In this document: piece by piece, positions 24,743 through 32,754 of the stretch
Numbering within the stretch: the first letter of the stretch is position 1
Layout: every line of letters starts with the position of its first letter
Assembly: GCA_024402535.1 (NCBI GenBank)
Contig: JAKSTN010000025.1
Span: 1 to 38,249 of the forward strand
Reading direction: 5' to 3'
DNA from: Treponema sp.
Lineage (GTDB): Bacteria > Spirochaetota > Spirochaetia > Treponematales > Treponemataceae
DNA length: 38,249 nt
The notes under the pieces: model-generated
The model's input: the letters and a program-made list of their open reading frames with translations, nothing else
Told to the model about the DNA's origin: nothing
Databases searched by the model: none
Position numbers and translations under genes: made by a program

Positions 24743-25720
24743 CTATTCTCCCATTACCAGACGGAATACAGAGTCATCTGTTTTATTGATTTCTACATCT
24801 GTATACATTTCAACAACAGTTTCAATGGAACTAAGATCTGCAGGATCACCGAAAATTAAATCAGTTGTTTCAAAAGCAGAATCTGATGCAACCATTTTTT
24901 CAAAATCACTCATTGAAAGTTCTGGGATATCATCTTCTGATTCATAAATCTGATATTCTTCGCCAAAATCCAGAAGTTCAGGAACACTGGTATCAATGAT
25001 TGTAATAAGACCGATTTTTACAGGAGTTCCATCAACATCTTCATAAACAGGATAGTTAGAACTTGTAACTACATCTCCATCTTCTGTCAGAGTTACAATT
25101 TCAACTTCATTTACAACTTCTTCTACAGGATCAAAAGAAACTCTTGTTGAAACACGGGCATCTCCAGATTCAGATGGGAAATAATCATTTGGAACAGAAA
25201 CAGAAATTAATCCAGAATCTTCTTCTGTAACGTCGAATGCCAGTCTTTTAGATTCAGACATAATAAGATCCAGATTCAGACGGCTCAAACCTGTTTCAGC
25301 ATTCAGGAATGCCAGATCCCCGGACATCTGATTTTCAAATGGCATTCTGTATTCAACTTCCATTGTGTTTGTGTCAAAGAAAACAATTTCTTTATCACTT
25401 GTAACAATAGAACGTGCCAGACCGTCATTGTAATCAGGATTAAAGTCAATACGTGAGTACTGAACACCTTCAATCTTTTTCATAGAAAGACGATACTTGC
25501 TGGAAATCGAAAGGGCTGTATCCTTACGATTATTCATAGAATAAACTTCAACATCAGTCTGAAAACTTTCAATTTCCCCAGATGCTTTGTTATTCCAAGT
25601 AATTGTTACGGGTTTATCCTCGAACAATTTTTCAGGACTTGCTGTGTTATTAAGGCTATTTTTACACCCCATAACCAGCAGACAACTTAGTGCGGTTACC
25701 GTTAGAAATACTTTTTTCAT
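24743..25720 (-). CDS. Lipoprotein of unknown function, operon with the lipase
   Basis: This 325-residue predicted lipoprotein has signal VFLTVTALSCLLVMGC with Cys19. The mature part is strongly acidic and beta-rich, with many Asp/Glu clusters (YESEDDIPELSMSDFEKM near 264-281). No known family. It resembles outer-membrane-associated lipoproteins that bind a lipid or partner protein, but that is only an impression. The stop lies 4 nt before the lipase-like gene, whose partner or foldase-like helper it could be (inference). GGGAGAG precedes the ATG. A palindrome at 25759-25773 lies about 40 nt upstream. Confidence 0.75.
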   Translation of the reverse strand: MKKVFLTVTALSCLLVMGCKNSLNNTASPEKLFEDKPVTITWNNKASGEIESFQTDVEVYSMNNRKDTALSISSKYRLSMKKIEGVQYSRIDFNPDYNDGLARSIVTSDKEIVFFDTNTMEVEYRMPFENQMSGDLAFLNAETGLSRLNLDLIMSESKRLAFDVTEEDSGLISVSVPNDYFPSESGDARVSTRVSFDPVEEVVNEVEIVTLTEDGDVVTSSNYPVYEDVDGTPVKIGLITIIDTSVPELLDFGEEYQIYESEDDIPELSMSDFEKMVASDSAFETTDLIFGDPADLSSIETVVEMYTDVEINKTDDSVFRLVMGE

Positions 25721-25758
25721 AACAGGTCTCTCCCAACTAATAATTAGATTTCTCTCCA

Positions 25759-25773
25759 GAAGTTATAAACTTC
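25759..25773. promoter_or_regulatory. Candidate operator GAAGTT-ATA-AACTTC upstream of lipoprotein/lipase operon
   Basis: A 6-bp perfect inverted repeat with a 3-bp centre. Read on the reverse strand its centre contains TATAAC, a possible -10. It lies in the 140-bp gap between the membrane regulator gene and the lipoprotein it precedes, so it could be the regulator's target. Six base pairs is modest evidence. Confidence 0.35.
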
Positions 25774-25860
25774 CAAATTCATCCTCTACTATTAGAAGAA
25801 AACCGTCAATTTTAAATCTTTTATTTTTACAATATTGTCACCAATAGGACAAAAGGAAAA

Positions 25861-26685
25861 TTAAAGTTGACACCTGAAGGACAATTCCTTTAATGCCTCT
25901 GTTTCTTCCCCGGTTGCAGTAAGATATTCCATTCCATTATAAGAAACAGAATGATTTGAATATTTCGCCATAAAATCCAGTTTGTCAGAACATCCATAAA
26001 ACTCAAATATCTTGGAACAGCGTCGTTTTATAGTTCTTTCTGAAACCTTTAAGCTGCGGGCTATAGAATCATACTTTTCGTTTTTCATAATAGAACATAC
26101 CATAAGAACATCTTTTTCAGTTAAACCTGCAAAAGAATCTAAAATTAAAGGCATATTACAAATCTTGCGTAAATAATCATAAAAAACGCTTAAGATATAA
26201 TAAACCGAAAGAAACATTATTGCCCATGTGATAAACCACATAAAAAGATATTCCATGAATTTTTTAATACCAAAACGTAATTGAAAAAAGGAAATCAAGA
26301 AATAAAAAATAGAAACTGTCAGAATTCTTCGATAAACTCTCCGTTTAAAATATCCCCGTGTAAGAAGAATCGATAAAAACAAAATGGTATTTAAAAAAGA
26401 AAAGAAAAATCTATCTGGTAACAGTGCCCAATAAATAGAATATAAAAAACTAAATAAGCCGTAAAGACCAATTTTATGGGGAAAGAAAATCATATAAAAA
26501 AATCCGGCTATAGTTACAATGTTTAATATAGTTAAAACTTCTTTATATGGAGTCTGTTCCGGAGACTGAAAACCAAATCCACCAGAAACAGACATTAATA
26601 AGATTAAAAAAAATCCGACAACAGGTATGACACGATATACAATACTTTTAGTATTAATAAACTCTTCAAATGTAACTTTTTTCAT
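25861..26685 (-). CDS. Membrane-bound regulator with C-terminal LuxR-type HTH
   Basis: This 274-residue one-component regulator is largely membrane-embedded. About six hydrophobic helices are seen (near 17-34, 50-68, 73-88, 95-109, 120-136 and 145-168). The cytoplasmic C-terminus is a LuxR/GerE-like helix-turn-helix (about 186-242): LTEKDVLMVCSIM, then YDSIARSLKVSERTIKRRCS. No receiver or kinase domain, so the membrane part itself is presumably the sensor. No Shine-Dalgarno; a 33-bp perfect palindrome covers the start codon and a -10 TATAAT lies 8 nt upstream. It precedes the lipoprotein/lipase operon in the same direction, making those genes likely targets (inference). Confidence 0.8.
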   Translation of the reverse strand: MKKVTFEEFINTKSIVYRVIPVVGFFLILLMSVSGGFGFQSPEQTPYKEVLTILNIVTIAGFFYMIFFPHKIGLYGLFSFLYSIYWALLPDRFFFSFLNTILFLSILLTRGYFKRRVYRRILTVSIFYFLISFFQLRFGIKKFMEYLFMWFITWAIMFLSVYYILSVFYDYLRKICNMPLILDSFAGLTEKDVLMVCSIMKNEKYDSIARSLKVSERTIKRRCSKIFEFYGCSDKLDFMAKYSNHSVSYNGMEYLTATGEETEALKELSFRCQL

Positions 26686-26709
26686 ATATAAATATTATAT
26701 ATGAAAAAA
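26677..26709. promoter_or_regulatory. 33-bp perfect palindrome over the start of the membrane regulator
   Basis: Two 15-bp arms (26677-26691 and 26695-26709, TTTTTTCATATATAA and its complement) flank a 3-bp centre. The reverse-strand -10 TATAAT (26694-26699) and the start codon (26683-26685) both lie inside it. It may be an autoregulatory operator or, in RNA, a hairpin hiding the start. It lies just after the hslU stop, so a role in hslU mRNA 3' ends is also possible. Confidence 0.5.
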
Positions 26710-26726
26710 GAACAAAAGAAAATTTC

Positions 26727-28226
26727 CTACAGAATGTATCGGCTCAAATCTTCACTTGAAGCAACTTCGTTGAGTTTTGAATCAACATAAGAGGCATCAA
26801 CTACAATTGTTTCACCTGAATGTTTGTCTGCATCAAAGCTGATTTCATCAAGCACTTTTTCCATAATTGTATGAAGACGGCGTGCACCGATATTTTCTGC
26901 CTTTGCGTTTACATCTTCTGCTATGTAACTCATGCGTTCAATAGCATCTTCTGTAATATTCAGAGTAACGCCTTCTGTTTCCATGAGTTTTGTATACTGC
27001 ATTGTAAGAGAATTTTTTGGCTCTGTAAGAATGCGGCGGAATTCATCTTTATGAAGACTTTCAAGTTCTACGCGAAGCGGGAAACGTCCCTGAAGTTCAG
27101 GAATCAGATCACTTGGCTTACTCATACTGAAAGCACCAGCTGCAATAAACAGAATATGAGTTGTATCAATTACGCCCCACTTTGTATTTACATTTGAACC
27201 TTCAACAATAGGAAGAATATCACGCTGAACGCCTTCACGGGAAACACTGCCACCGTGAGCTTCATTATGAACGGCAATTTTATCAATTTCATCAATAAAA
27301 ATAATTCCGCTCTGAGTTACACGTTCCTTTGCAATATCAACAGCTTTGTCACGGTCAACCATGTTTTCAAGAGTTTCTTCTGTTATAATTTTACGGGCTT
27401 CACGAACAGAAACCATTCGTTTCTTACTTTTACCGCCGCCGTTAATCATATTCACAATACCCTGCATGCTGTTTTCAAGGTCTTCAATATTTCCACCGGC
27501 AATAATTTCCATATTAGTACCGCCTATTGGCTTTACGGTCACTTCTACTTCGCGGTCTTCAAGCTTGCCTTCACGGAGCCACTGACGGAATTTTTCACGT
27601 GTCGAACGGTCTTCTTCATCCTTCTTTTCCTGATCTTCCTTAGAAAGTTCCGGTTCTGAAGAATTACCTGAATCACCAAGCTGTATTACATTACCGCCTG
27701 CATTTGAAGATGGTGCAGTTCCTCCAAAAATATTTCCCAGAGTGAATCCTGCAGTTTTCTTTCCCTCTTTTGCAGCAGCTTTTTCTTTTTCATTTGTTCC
27801 AGGAAGCAGAAGATCCAGAAGTTTTTCTTCAACAACTTCAGCAGATTTCTCTTTAAGTTCTTCTTCCATTTCTGCTTTTACATCGTTGATTGCAACAGCC
27901 ATAAGGTCGCGGACCATAGATTCAACATCGCGTCCTACATATCCAACTTCTGTATATTTTGTGGCTTCAACTTTGATAAATGGAGCACCGCAAAGCTTTG
28001 CAAGACGACGTGCAATTTCTGTTTTACCAACTCCAGTTGGCCCGATCATCAAAATATTTTTTGGAGCAACTTCATCACGGATTTCTTCAGGAAGCTTAAG
28101 ACGGCGGTAACGGTTACGAAGAGCAACTGCCACTGCTCGCTTTGCATTTGTCTGCCCGATTATATACTGATCAAGCTTTTCTACGATTTCGCTTGGTGTA
28201 AGATCTTGCTGTTTAATTCTTTCCAT
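26727..28226 (-). CDS. hslU: ATP-dependent protease ATPase subunit HslU
   Basis: AAA+ unfoldase (499 residues) that feeds substrates to the HslV peptidase in the cytoplasm. Walker A GPTGVGKT is at 62-69, the family motif KRAVAVALRNRYRR at 29-42, and Walker B FIDEIDK precedes an EGVQRDILPI segment. The inserted I domain (about 110-250) is long and charged, with Gly/Ser/Asn-rich parts. The C-terminus DLSRYIL carries the tail that docks into HslV. It lies 3 nt after the hslV stop, with GAGGAAA before the ATG. The order xerC-hslV-hslU matches the Firmicutes codV-clpQ-clpY arrangement. Confidence 0.96.
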   Translation of the reverse strand: MERIKQQDLTPSEIVEKLDQYIIGQTNAKRAVAVALRNRYRRLKLPEEIRDEVAPKNILMIGPTGVGKTEIARRLAKLCGAPFIKVEATKYTEVGYVGRDVESMVRDLMAVAINDVKAEMEEELKEKSAEVVEEKLLDLLLPGTNEKEKAAAKEGKKTAGFTLGNIFGGTAPSSNAGGNVIQLGDSGNSSEPELSKEDQEKKDEEDRSTREKFRQWLREGKLEDREVEVTVKPIGGTNMEIIAGGNIEDLENSMQGIVNMINGGGKSKKRMVSVREARKIITEETLENMVDRDKAVDIAKERVTQSGIIFIDEIDKIAVHNEAHGGSVSREGVQRDILPIVEGSNVNTKWGVIDTTHILFIAAGAFSMSKPSDLIPELQGRFPLRVELESLHKDEFRRILTEPKNSLTMQYTKLMETEGVTLNITEDAIERMSYIAEDVNAKAENIGARRLHTIMEKVLDEISFDADKHSGETIVVDASYVDSKLNEVASSEDLSRYIL

Positions 28227-28229
28227 AAA

Positions 28230-28784
28230 TTATATTTCCTCAACAGTGATGTGGTCATTTGTATAAATACAGATATCTCCTGCAATACGGAGAGATTTTT
28301 CTGCAATCTGTGCGGCGGTATAGTCTGAACCGTCCAGATAAGCAAGGGCAGCAGAATATGCATAATTTCCGCCTGAACCGATTGCAATTACATCATTTTC
28401 AGGTTCAATAACATTTCCGTCTCCCGAAATAAGAAGGATTTTGTTTGCATCTGCAACCAGAAGCATTGCTTCAAGTTTCTGAAGAGTTCTGTCTGTACGC
28501 CAGGCTTTTGCAAGAGCTACAGCAGATCTTGTAAGATCTCCATGAAATTCCTTTACTTTTTCTTCAAAGCGGTCCAGAAGAGTAAATGCATCTGCAACTG
28601 AACCTGCAAATCCTGTAATAATTTTTCCATCGTATATTTTGCGGACTTTTCTTGCATTTCCTTTACATACTGTTTCGCCAAGTGTAACCTGACCGTCGCC
28701 AGCCATTGCAACTTTACCGTCTTTTTTTACTGCCAGAACTGTTGTACTTCTGATTCGTGGGAAATTCCCGTTATTTTTGCTCAT
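28230..28784 (-). CDS. hslV: ATP-dependent protease peptidase subunit HslV
   Basis: N-terminal-nucleophile threonine peptidase (184 residues) of the HslUV complex. The mature protein should start at Thr14 in IRS-TTVLAV after removal of a 13-residue propeptide, longer than the single Met in E. coli. Family motifs: GDGQVTLG (about 34-41), [29 protein letters not shown] and, near the C-terminus, [14 protein letters not shown]. Its 5' end overlaps xerC by 14 nt and hslU follows after 3 nt, so the three are cotranscribed. GAGGT precedes the ATG. Confidence 0.96.
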   Translation of the reverse strand: MSKNNGNFPRIRSTTVLAVKKDGKVAMAGDGQVTLGETVCKGNARKVRKIYDGKIITGFAGSVADAFTLLDRFEEKVKEFHGDLTRSAVALAKAWRTDRTLQKLEAMLLVADANKILLISGDGNVIEPENDVIAIGSGGNYAYSAALAYLDGSDYTAAQIAEKSLRIAGDICIYTNDHITVEEI

Positions 28785-29691
28785 TTTCTACCTCTGCATG
28801 GGGATGTGCTTTATTATATGTTTCTATTAATTTTTCTGTTGTTATATGTGTATAGCGCTGTGTAGTACTTACACTGGAATGTCCTAAAAGTTCCTGTACC
28901 AGACGTACATCAGCGCCGTTTCGCAGCATTGCTGTTGCAAAAGTATGTCGGAGCGCATGAGGTGAAATCTGATGGTTTGTTCCTTCAGGACCAGAATACC
29001 GGGATAAAATCCAGCTGATACCGCGAACACTTAAATGTCCGCCCCGCTGATTTACAAAAACATAATCACAAGTATCTTCCATCTTTAAATCTACAAACAA
29101 TCTCCGTCTATCGTCAAGGTAATTTTTCAAAGCTTTCTGCGCATCTTCTTCAAAATATACATAACGGTCTTTTTTTCCTTTACCACGAACCAGAGCCGCA
29201 TGAAATCCGTCTGTAAAATCACTAAATTTCAGGTTTGCCAGCTCACTTACACGGCATCCGGAAGAATAAAGCATCTCAAAAACAGCCTTGTCACGGTTTT
29301 TCCACAAAATCTCCTTGCTTTCAGGAATGGAACAAAGTTTATCGATTTCATTTTCTGTAAGATACTTAGGAATTCTTTTAGGGATTTTAACACATTTAAG
29401 TTCCAGCGCAGGATTTTTTTCTATATAACCAATTTTTCTGCAGTAAGCAAAAAGCGTTCTGACTGCCGCAATATAACGGTTTATGGAAGCTGATGCCATT
29501 TTTTTCTGGGAAAGATAACCGATACTGGTCATAAGCTGTTCTTTTGTAACTGATTCAATCGAAGCATCTTTTTCAAGGAATTCAGTCAAATGAACAAGGT
29601 CATTTCTATATCCTATAACTGTATTTTCAGAAAGAGTTCTCACAGATATAAGATAAGTTAGAAATTCGTCAATGGCATCCTGAAGAATCAT
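28771..29691 (-). CDS. xerC: Tyrosine recombinase, XerC/XerD type
   Basis: This 306-residue site-specific recombinase probably resolves chromosome dimers at dif. It has an N-terminal core-binding SAM-like domain (about 1-90) and a catalytic domain with the full set: R147 (SSGCRVSEL), K171 region (RGKGKKDR), H245-x-x-R248 (HALRHTFA), H271 (LLGHSSV) and Y280 (TTQRYTH). The XerC label follows from the xerC-hslVU gene order, as sequence alone cannot separate it from XerD. No Shine-Dalgarno; promoter TTGCCA-18-TATACT ends 6 nt before the ATG. No att-like sites or integron features are adjacent. Confidence 0.9.
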   Translation of the reverse strand: MILQDAIDEFLTYLISVRTLSENTVIGYRNDLVHLTEFLEKDASIESVTKEQLMTSIGYLSQKKMASASINRYIAAVRTLFAYCRKIGYIEKNPALELKCVKIPKRIPKYLTENEIDKLCSIPESKEILWKNRDKAVFEMLYSSGCRVSELANLKFSDFTDGFHAALVRGKGKKDRYVYFEEDAQKALKNYLDDRRRLFVDLKMEDTCDYVFVNQRGGHLSVRGISWILSRYSGPEGTNHQISPHALRHTFATAMLRNGADVRLVQELLGHSSVSTTQRYTHITTEKLIETYNKAHPHAEVENEQK

Positions 29692-29697
29692 ATATCA

Positions 29698-29727
29698 AGT
29701 ATACTGTCCAAGCCCTTATTTTGGCAA
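29698..29727 (-). promoter_or_regulatory. Promoter of xerC-hslV-hslU, leaderless start predicted
   Basis: TTGCCA (29722-29727), an 18-nt spacer, TATACT (29698-29703), then 6 nt (TGATAT) and the ATG at 29691. Both hexamers match consensus at 5/6. The -35 lies near the 3' end of the upstream gene, just inside its coding region. Confidence 0.6.
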
Positions 29728-30312
29728 ATTATTAAGTTCCGTCAAAAAATTCTCAGACGAAAGGGTAATAATTTTTTCTTCAGCAGTTTTTGTATCCCTA
29801 AGAATCAGATTAAATAACTGATTTTCAGGAACCAGCTGCCATAAATATTTATCTGCAGAAATTTTTGCCTGAATATAAGCTTTTATAAATTCTCCTGCCA
29901 CTTTTTGTTTTTTTGAAAGCTGCATATCAGATTTCAAAAGCTCTTCAAGTTCTTTTTTATATTCAGGAATTTTATTTACAAATTCTTCAATTTCAGGAAA
30001 AGGATTATAAAAACATTTTACATCACAGATTTTTACAGCTTCTCCGGCGGTAACATCCATAAGGCTCGCTTTTATCTGTGACTGAAAGAAGACTCGGAAT
30101 TTAACACTTGAAGTAACCAGAATTTCCCAGGTGATGTAAGAACCGTTATCTGAAGTTTTTGCAGTAAGCTCAGGATGATTTTTTTCAAATGATTCAATTT
30201 CACATTTAACATCAGAAAAACTCAATCTCTCTGCCCCAGGTCTTGTCATATTTTTATGCTGAAATTCGTTTATTTTCTGTTTCCAGTAATCTGATTCTTT
30301 TTCACCAATCAT
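29716..30312 (-). CDS. Unknown cytoplasmic protein in the MoxR-VWA cluster
   Basis: This 198-residue protein has no signal peptide or membrane segment. The N-terminal half appears alpha/beta (SYITWEILVTSSVKFRVFF near 63-81) and the C-terminal half helical and Lys-rich (about 110-165). No motif recognised. It is the third gene after the AAA+ ATPase and VWA genes, 30 nt downstream of the latter, with GGAG about 12 nt before its ATG. By position it could be an adaptor or substrate of the MoxR-VWA pair (inference). Confidence 0.65.
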   Translation of the reverse strand: MIGEKESDYWKQKINEFQHKNMTRPGAERLSFSDVKCEIESFEKNHPELTAKTSDNGSYITWEILVTSSVKFRVFFQSQIKASLMDVTAGEAVKICDVKCFYNPFPEIEEFVNKIPEYKKELEELLKSDMQLSKKQKVAGEFIKAYIQAKISADKYLWQLVPENQLFNLILRDTKTAEEKIITLSSENFLTELNNLPK

Positions 30313-30342
30313 TATTTAATTTTTCTCCTGTTACGTATTTTT

Positions 30343-31557
30343 CTAAAACGGAAGATATGTTGATTTATTTCCCGGCAGATTATTAATCCACTGACGGCAG
30401 TTCTCATAATCTTTTCTATTTGAAATAATCCAGAGAATGTTTGCACTGTTTCCTTTCATAAAAGGAATCTGTCCCTGCCCGTCTGTAAAAATAATCAGTC
30501 CATTATAGTCTGCTTTGTGATCAAAATAAAAATCTATGGCAGGCTGGAAATTTGTTCCTCCCCGCCCTTTTATTTCATCAAGCTCTATTTTCTTTTTAAA
30601 TGTTACCGGTTTCAAATTCTTAACATTTGTATCAAAAAATATTACATCAATTTTTTCAATAATACCTAAAAAGAAAATATTTTTAATTGCCTTGTAAAAA
30701 TGATTGAAACTTTCATCTGTTATGGAACCGCTTACATCAACCGCTATAAGTATGTTTGCTTTTTCATCATAACGGCTTCCCATAGCTTCAAAACCGAATC
30801 TGCGGTTTGGCTGCATACGGGTAAGGATCTGGGTCTGACTTACAATATTTGCACGGAACTTTGAAAGAGCCCGTCGGTAATCAAAAGAAAAATCTGCTTC
30901 TTCAGAAATATTTCTCTGAAGCTCTCCGCCAATACCACCCCAGCCTTCATCCACTTCGGCTTTTTTTATTTCATCCTTTATCTTATTCTGGGCTTCTTCA
31001 TTTTCTTCCCATAATGCAGCACTTTCATCAGCCTGGGCCAGAAGATTATTAAAATCATCTCCAGTTCCGGCATTCTGTCCGTTTTTTGATTCTGCAATCA
31101 GATCAGTAAGTTTTTTGTACCATTCTTCAAAAGAAAGATTTTCGTACATAAAAACTTTTCCAGCGCTTTCAAAGGCCCTTGCATAGGCAGGATCCCGGCT
31201 CTTCATGTATTCTACCCCCGGAAGAATTACCCCTTCTGGAAGTTTATGCATGGCAGCAACAGTACAGTCACTGGCAAGAGAAAGAATCATTTTTTTTGCA
31301 TTATAAGGCTGACGTGAATAAGGGTGCAGAAGAAGAATACGGAAAACTTCAATTTTAAGATATTCTTCCCAAAGTTTTTCCGGAATTACAGAAAGTAAAT
31401 TCGAACTGAATTCAATATGAAAATTTCCTGTACGAAAAGGAACTGAAAGAACCGGGTTTTCCAGAAGCCTGTGAGTACAGACTGCCGAAAAAAGGAGCGG
31501 TTCTCTGTAAAACCAGGAGGAGACAATTTCTTTCAGTTTTTTTTCAGCCGCAGTCAT
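30343..31557 (-). CDS. VWA-like protein with degenerate DUF2201-type peptidase domain
   Basis: This 404-residue cytoplasmic protein is paired with the AAA+ ATPase. The N-terminal region (about 1-130) resembles the putative metallopeptidase domain of DUF2201 proteins. Where an HE-x-x-H-type zinc motif would lie it reads KIEVFRILLLHPYSRQP (68-84), keeping E70 and H78 but lacking the first His, so it is probably inactive as a peptidase. A charged linker (about 155-225) precedes the C-terminal VWA-like domain, whose MIDAS is intact: D274-V-S-G-S278 in IAVDVSGSITDE. It starts 9 nt after the ATPase stop with no clear Shine-Dalgarno, so translation is probably coupled. Confidence 0.78.
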   Translation of the reverse strand: MTAAEKKLKEIVSSWFYREPLLFSAVCTHRLLENPVLSVPFRTGNFHIEFSSNLLSVIPEKLWEEYLKIEVFRILLLHPYSRQPYNAKKMILSLASDCTVAAMHKLPEGVILPGVEYMKSRDPAYARAFESAGKVFMYENLSFEEWYKKLTDLIAESKNGQNAGTGDDFNNLLAQADESAALWEENEEAQNKIKDEIKKAEVDEGWGGIGGELQRNISEEADFSFDYRRALSKFRANIVSQTQILTRMQPNRRFGFEAMGSRYDEKANILIAVDVSGSITDESFNHFYKAIKNIFFLGIIEKIDVIFFDTNVKNLKPVTFKKKIELDEIKGRGGTNFQPAIDFYFDHKADYNGLIIFTDGQGQIPFMKGNSANILWIISNRKDYENCRQWINNLPGNKSTYLPF

Positions 31558-31566
31558 GACTTATGT

Positions 31567-32631
31567 TCAGTTACTTATGGAATTAAGGATTTTAGAATAT
31601 AAAGTGCCGCAGTTATCTGTAATAAATACAAGAGTTTTCGGATAAACCTGTGCAGAACACAGACTTATAAAATGCATCATATATTCTTTTGAAAGAAGGG
31701 GCAGAAGATCAAAATATCTGTTCAGGTTTTCTGAAATTTTCTGAATTTCACTTCCACTGACTTCACCTGAAAAACTTTCCAAATATTTGAAAATGGAATT
31801 ATTAAGCTGTGCAATCTGACTTATATCCATCTGCCGGATTTCATTTTCAATGAGCCCGAAATCTGATGTCAGAACATTCTGAACAGAAAGACCTTTTTCA
31901 CTCTGGGCAAAATCGAAAAAAGCAGAAGTTGCTTCAGCACCAATAATACCTGCAAGAAGTGCCTTAAGCTCAATTGTAATTTCAGAAAAGTTTTTTATAA
32001 TTTCACTTACACGTTCCCAGCTTCGGCGGTCAGGAGTACGTTCAAGATTTTCTGCTTCCCCGTTATCAAGGCTGTCCAGGTATTCAGGATTTTCAGATAT
32101 AAAAGAAACAACCCTTTCATCAATTCCGGAATTTTTAGCCCAGTTAATCCAGTCTTCCACACTTGGTGCAAATTCATAAATATTGAAACGTGAGCACAGT
32201 GCCGGGTCCAGGTCTGTAAGCTGATATTCATTTCCGCTGTTTACTGCAGAAATAATACGGCTTCCTTCAGGAAGAGACTTGCCTGCCAGCTTACGGTTCA
32301 GTGTAAGGTCCATAATAACCTGCAGAATCTGAGGACGACTTCGATTTAACTCATCCAGAAAAAGAACTACAGGTTTGCCGTCTGTAGGAAACCAGTAAGG
32401 TACCATGAAATCAGTCTTTCCTGTTTCCTTATTTTTTTCAGGTAATCCCAGAAGGTCTGCTGGATCTGCCATCTGACCTAAGAAAAGTGTAACGACCTTC
32501 TGACCTTTCTTTGAAAAATAATCTTCCAGAATGCGGGATTTACCGATACCGTGTTTTCCCATAAGCATAATATTCTGCGAGGCCGGAGTATTGTCTAAAA
32601 TAAATTCAAGTTGTTTTGCGTTGATTGTCAT
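31567..32631 (-). CDS. MoxR-like AAA+ ATPase
   Basis: This 354-residue AAA+ ATPase of the MoxR/dynein-related type has Walker A GKHGIGKS at 25-32 and Walker B VVLFLDELNR at 88-97. It continues with SRPQILQVIMDL and a sensor-1-like AVNSGNEY. Such ATPases work with VWA-domain partners as metal-insertion or assembly chaperones, and a VWA gene follows 9 nt downstream. I chose the ATG at 32631 (MTINAKQLEF). The earlier in-frame ATG at 32649 lies inside the terminator hairpin of the upstream three-hairpin element. No Shine-Dalgarno is visible: the start sits 2 nt after the terminator U-tract, so its promoter and initiation are unclear. Confidence 0.82.
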   Translation of the reverse strand: MTINAKQLEFILDNTPASQNIMLMGKHGIGKSRILEDYFSKKGQKVVTLFLGQMADPADLLGLPEKNKETGKTDFMVPYWFPTDGKPVVLFLDELNRSRPQILQVIMDLTLNRKLAGKSLPEGSRIISAVNSGNEYQLTDLDPALCSRFNIYEFAPSVEDWINWAKNSGIDERVVSFISENPEYLDSLDNGEAENLERTPDRRSWERVSEIIKNFSEITIELKALLAGIIGAEATSAFFDFAQSEKGLSVQNVLTSDFGLIENEIRQMDISQIAQLNNSIFKYLESFSGEVSGSEIQKISENLNRYFDLLPLLSKEYMMHFISLCSAQVYPKTLVFITDNCGTLYSKILNSISN

Positions 32632-32633
32632 AT

Positions 32634-32751
32634 AAAAAAATAGCGCCACGGATGGCGCTGTTATAAGCTGTATTAAACTTTCAAGAAAATCTTACAGCAA
32701 AGCGTCGTAAGATTTTCTTGGGAAGCAAAAATGACAGGACGTCATTTTTGC
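32634..32751 (-). repeat. Three-hairpin 3' element, copy B (downstream of argG)
   Basis: Read on the reverse strand it starts 3 nt after the argG stop. Hairpin 1: 32725-32735 with 32741-32751 (GCAAAAATGAC / GTCATTTTTGC), loop GTCCT. Hairpin 2: 32682-32695 with 32707-32720, a perfect 14-bp stem with an 11-nt loop. Hairpin 3: 32642-32648 with 32653-32659 (AGCGCCA / TGGCGCT), loop TCCG, then a run of U (A-run 32634-32640). Same plan as copies A and C. Confidence 0.8.
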
Positions 32752-32754
32752 GGC

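Noticed and set aside
26701..26790. Short rightward ORF (29 codons, MKKEQKK...) beginning in the 33-bp palindrome
   Set aside because: It is the mirror of the regulator start created by the palindrome and runs antisense to the 3' end of hslU; no RBS.
26820..27659. Open rightward frames antisense to hslU
   Set aside because: They lack RBS and any recognisable domain and are explained by the codon pattern of hslU on the other strand. The same holds for other long antisense frames such as 36771-37286 over fliI.
32632..32649. Earlier ATG for the MoxR-like ATPase (MALFFY)
   Set aside because: The ATG lies within the terminator hairpin and its codons read the U-tract; the AAA+ domain begins naturally at MTINAKQLEF.
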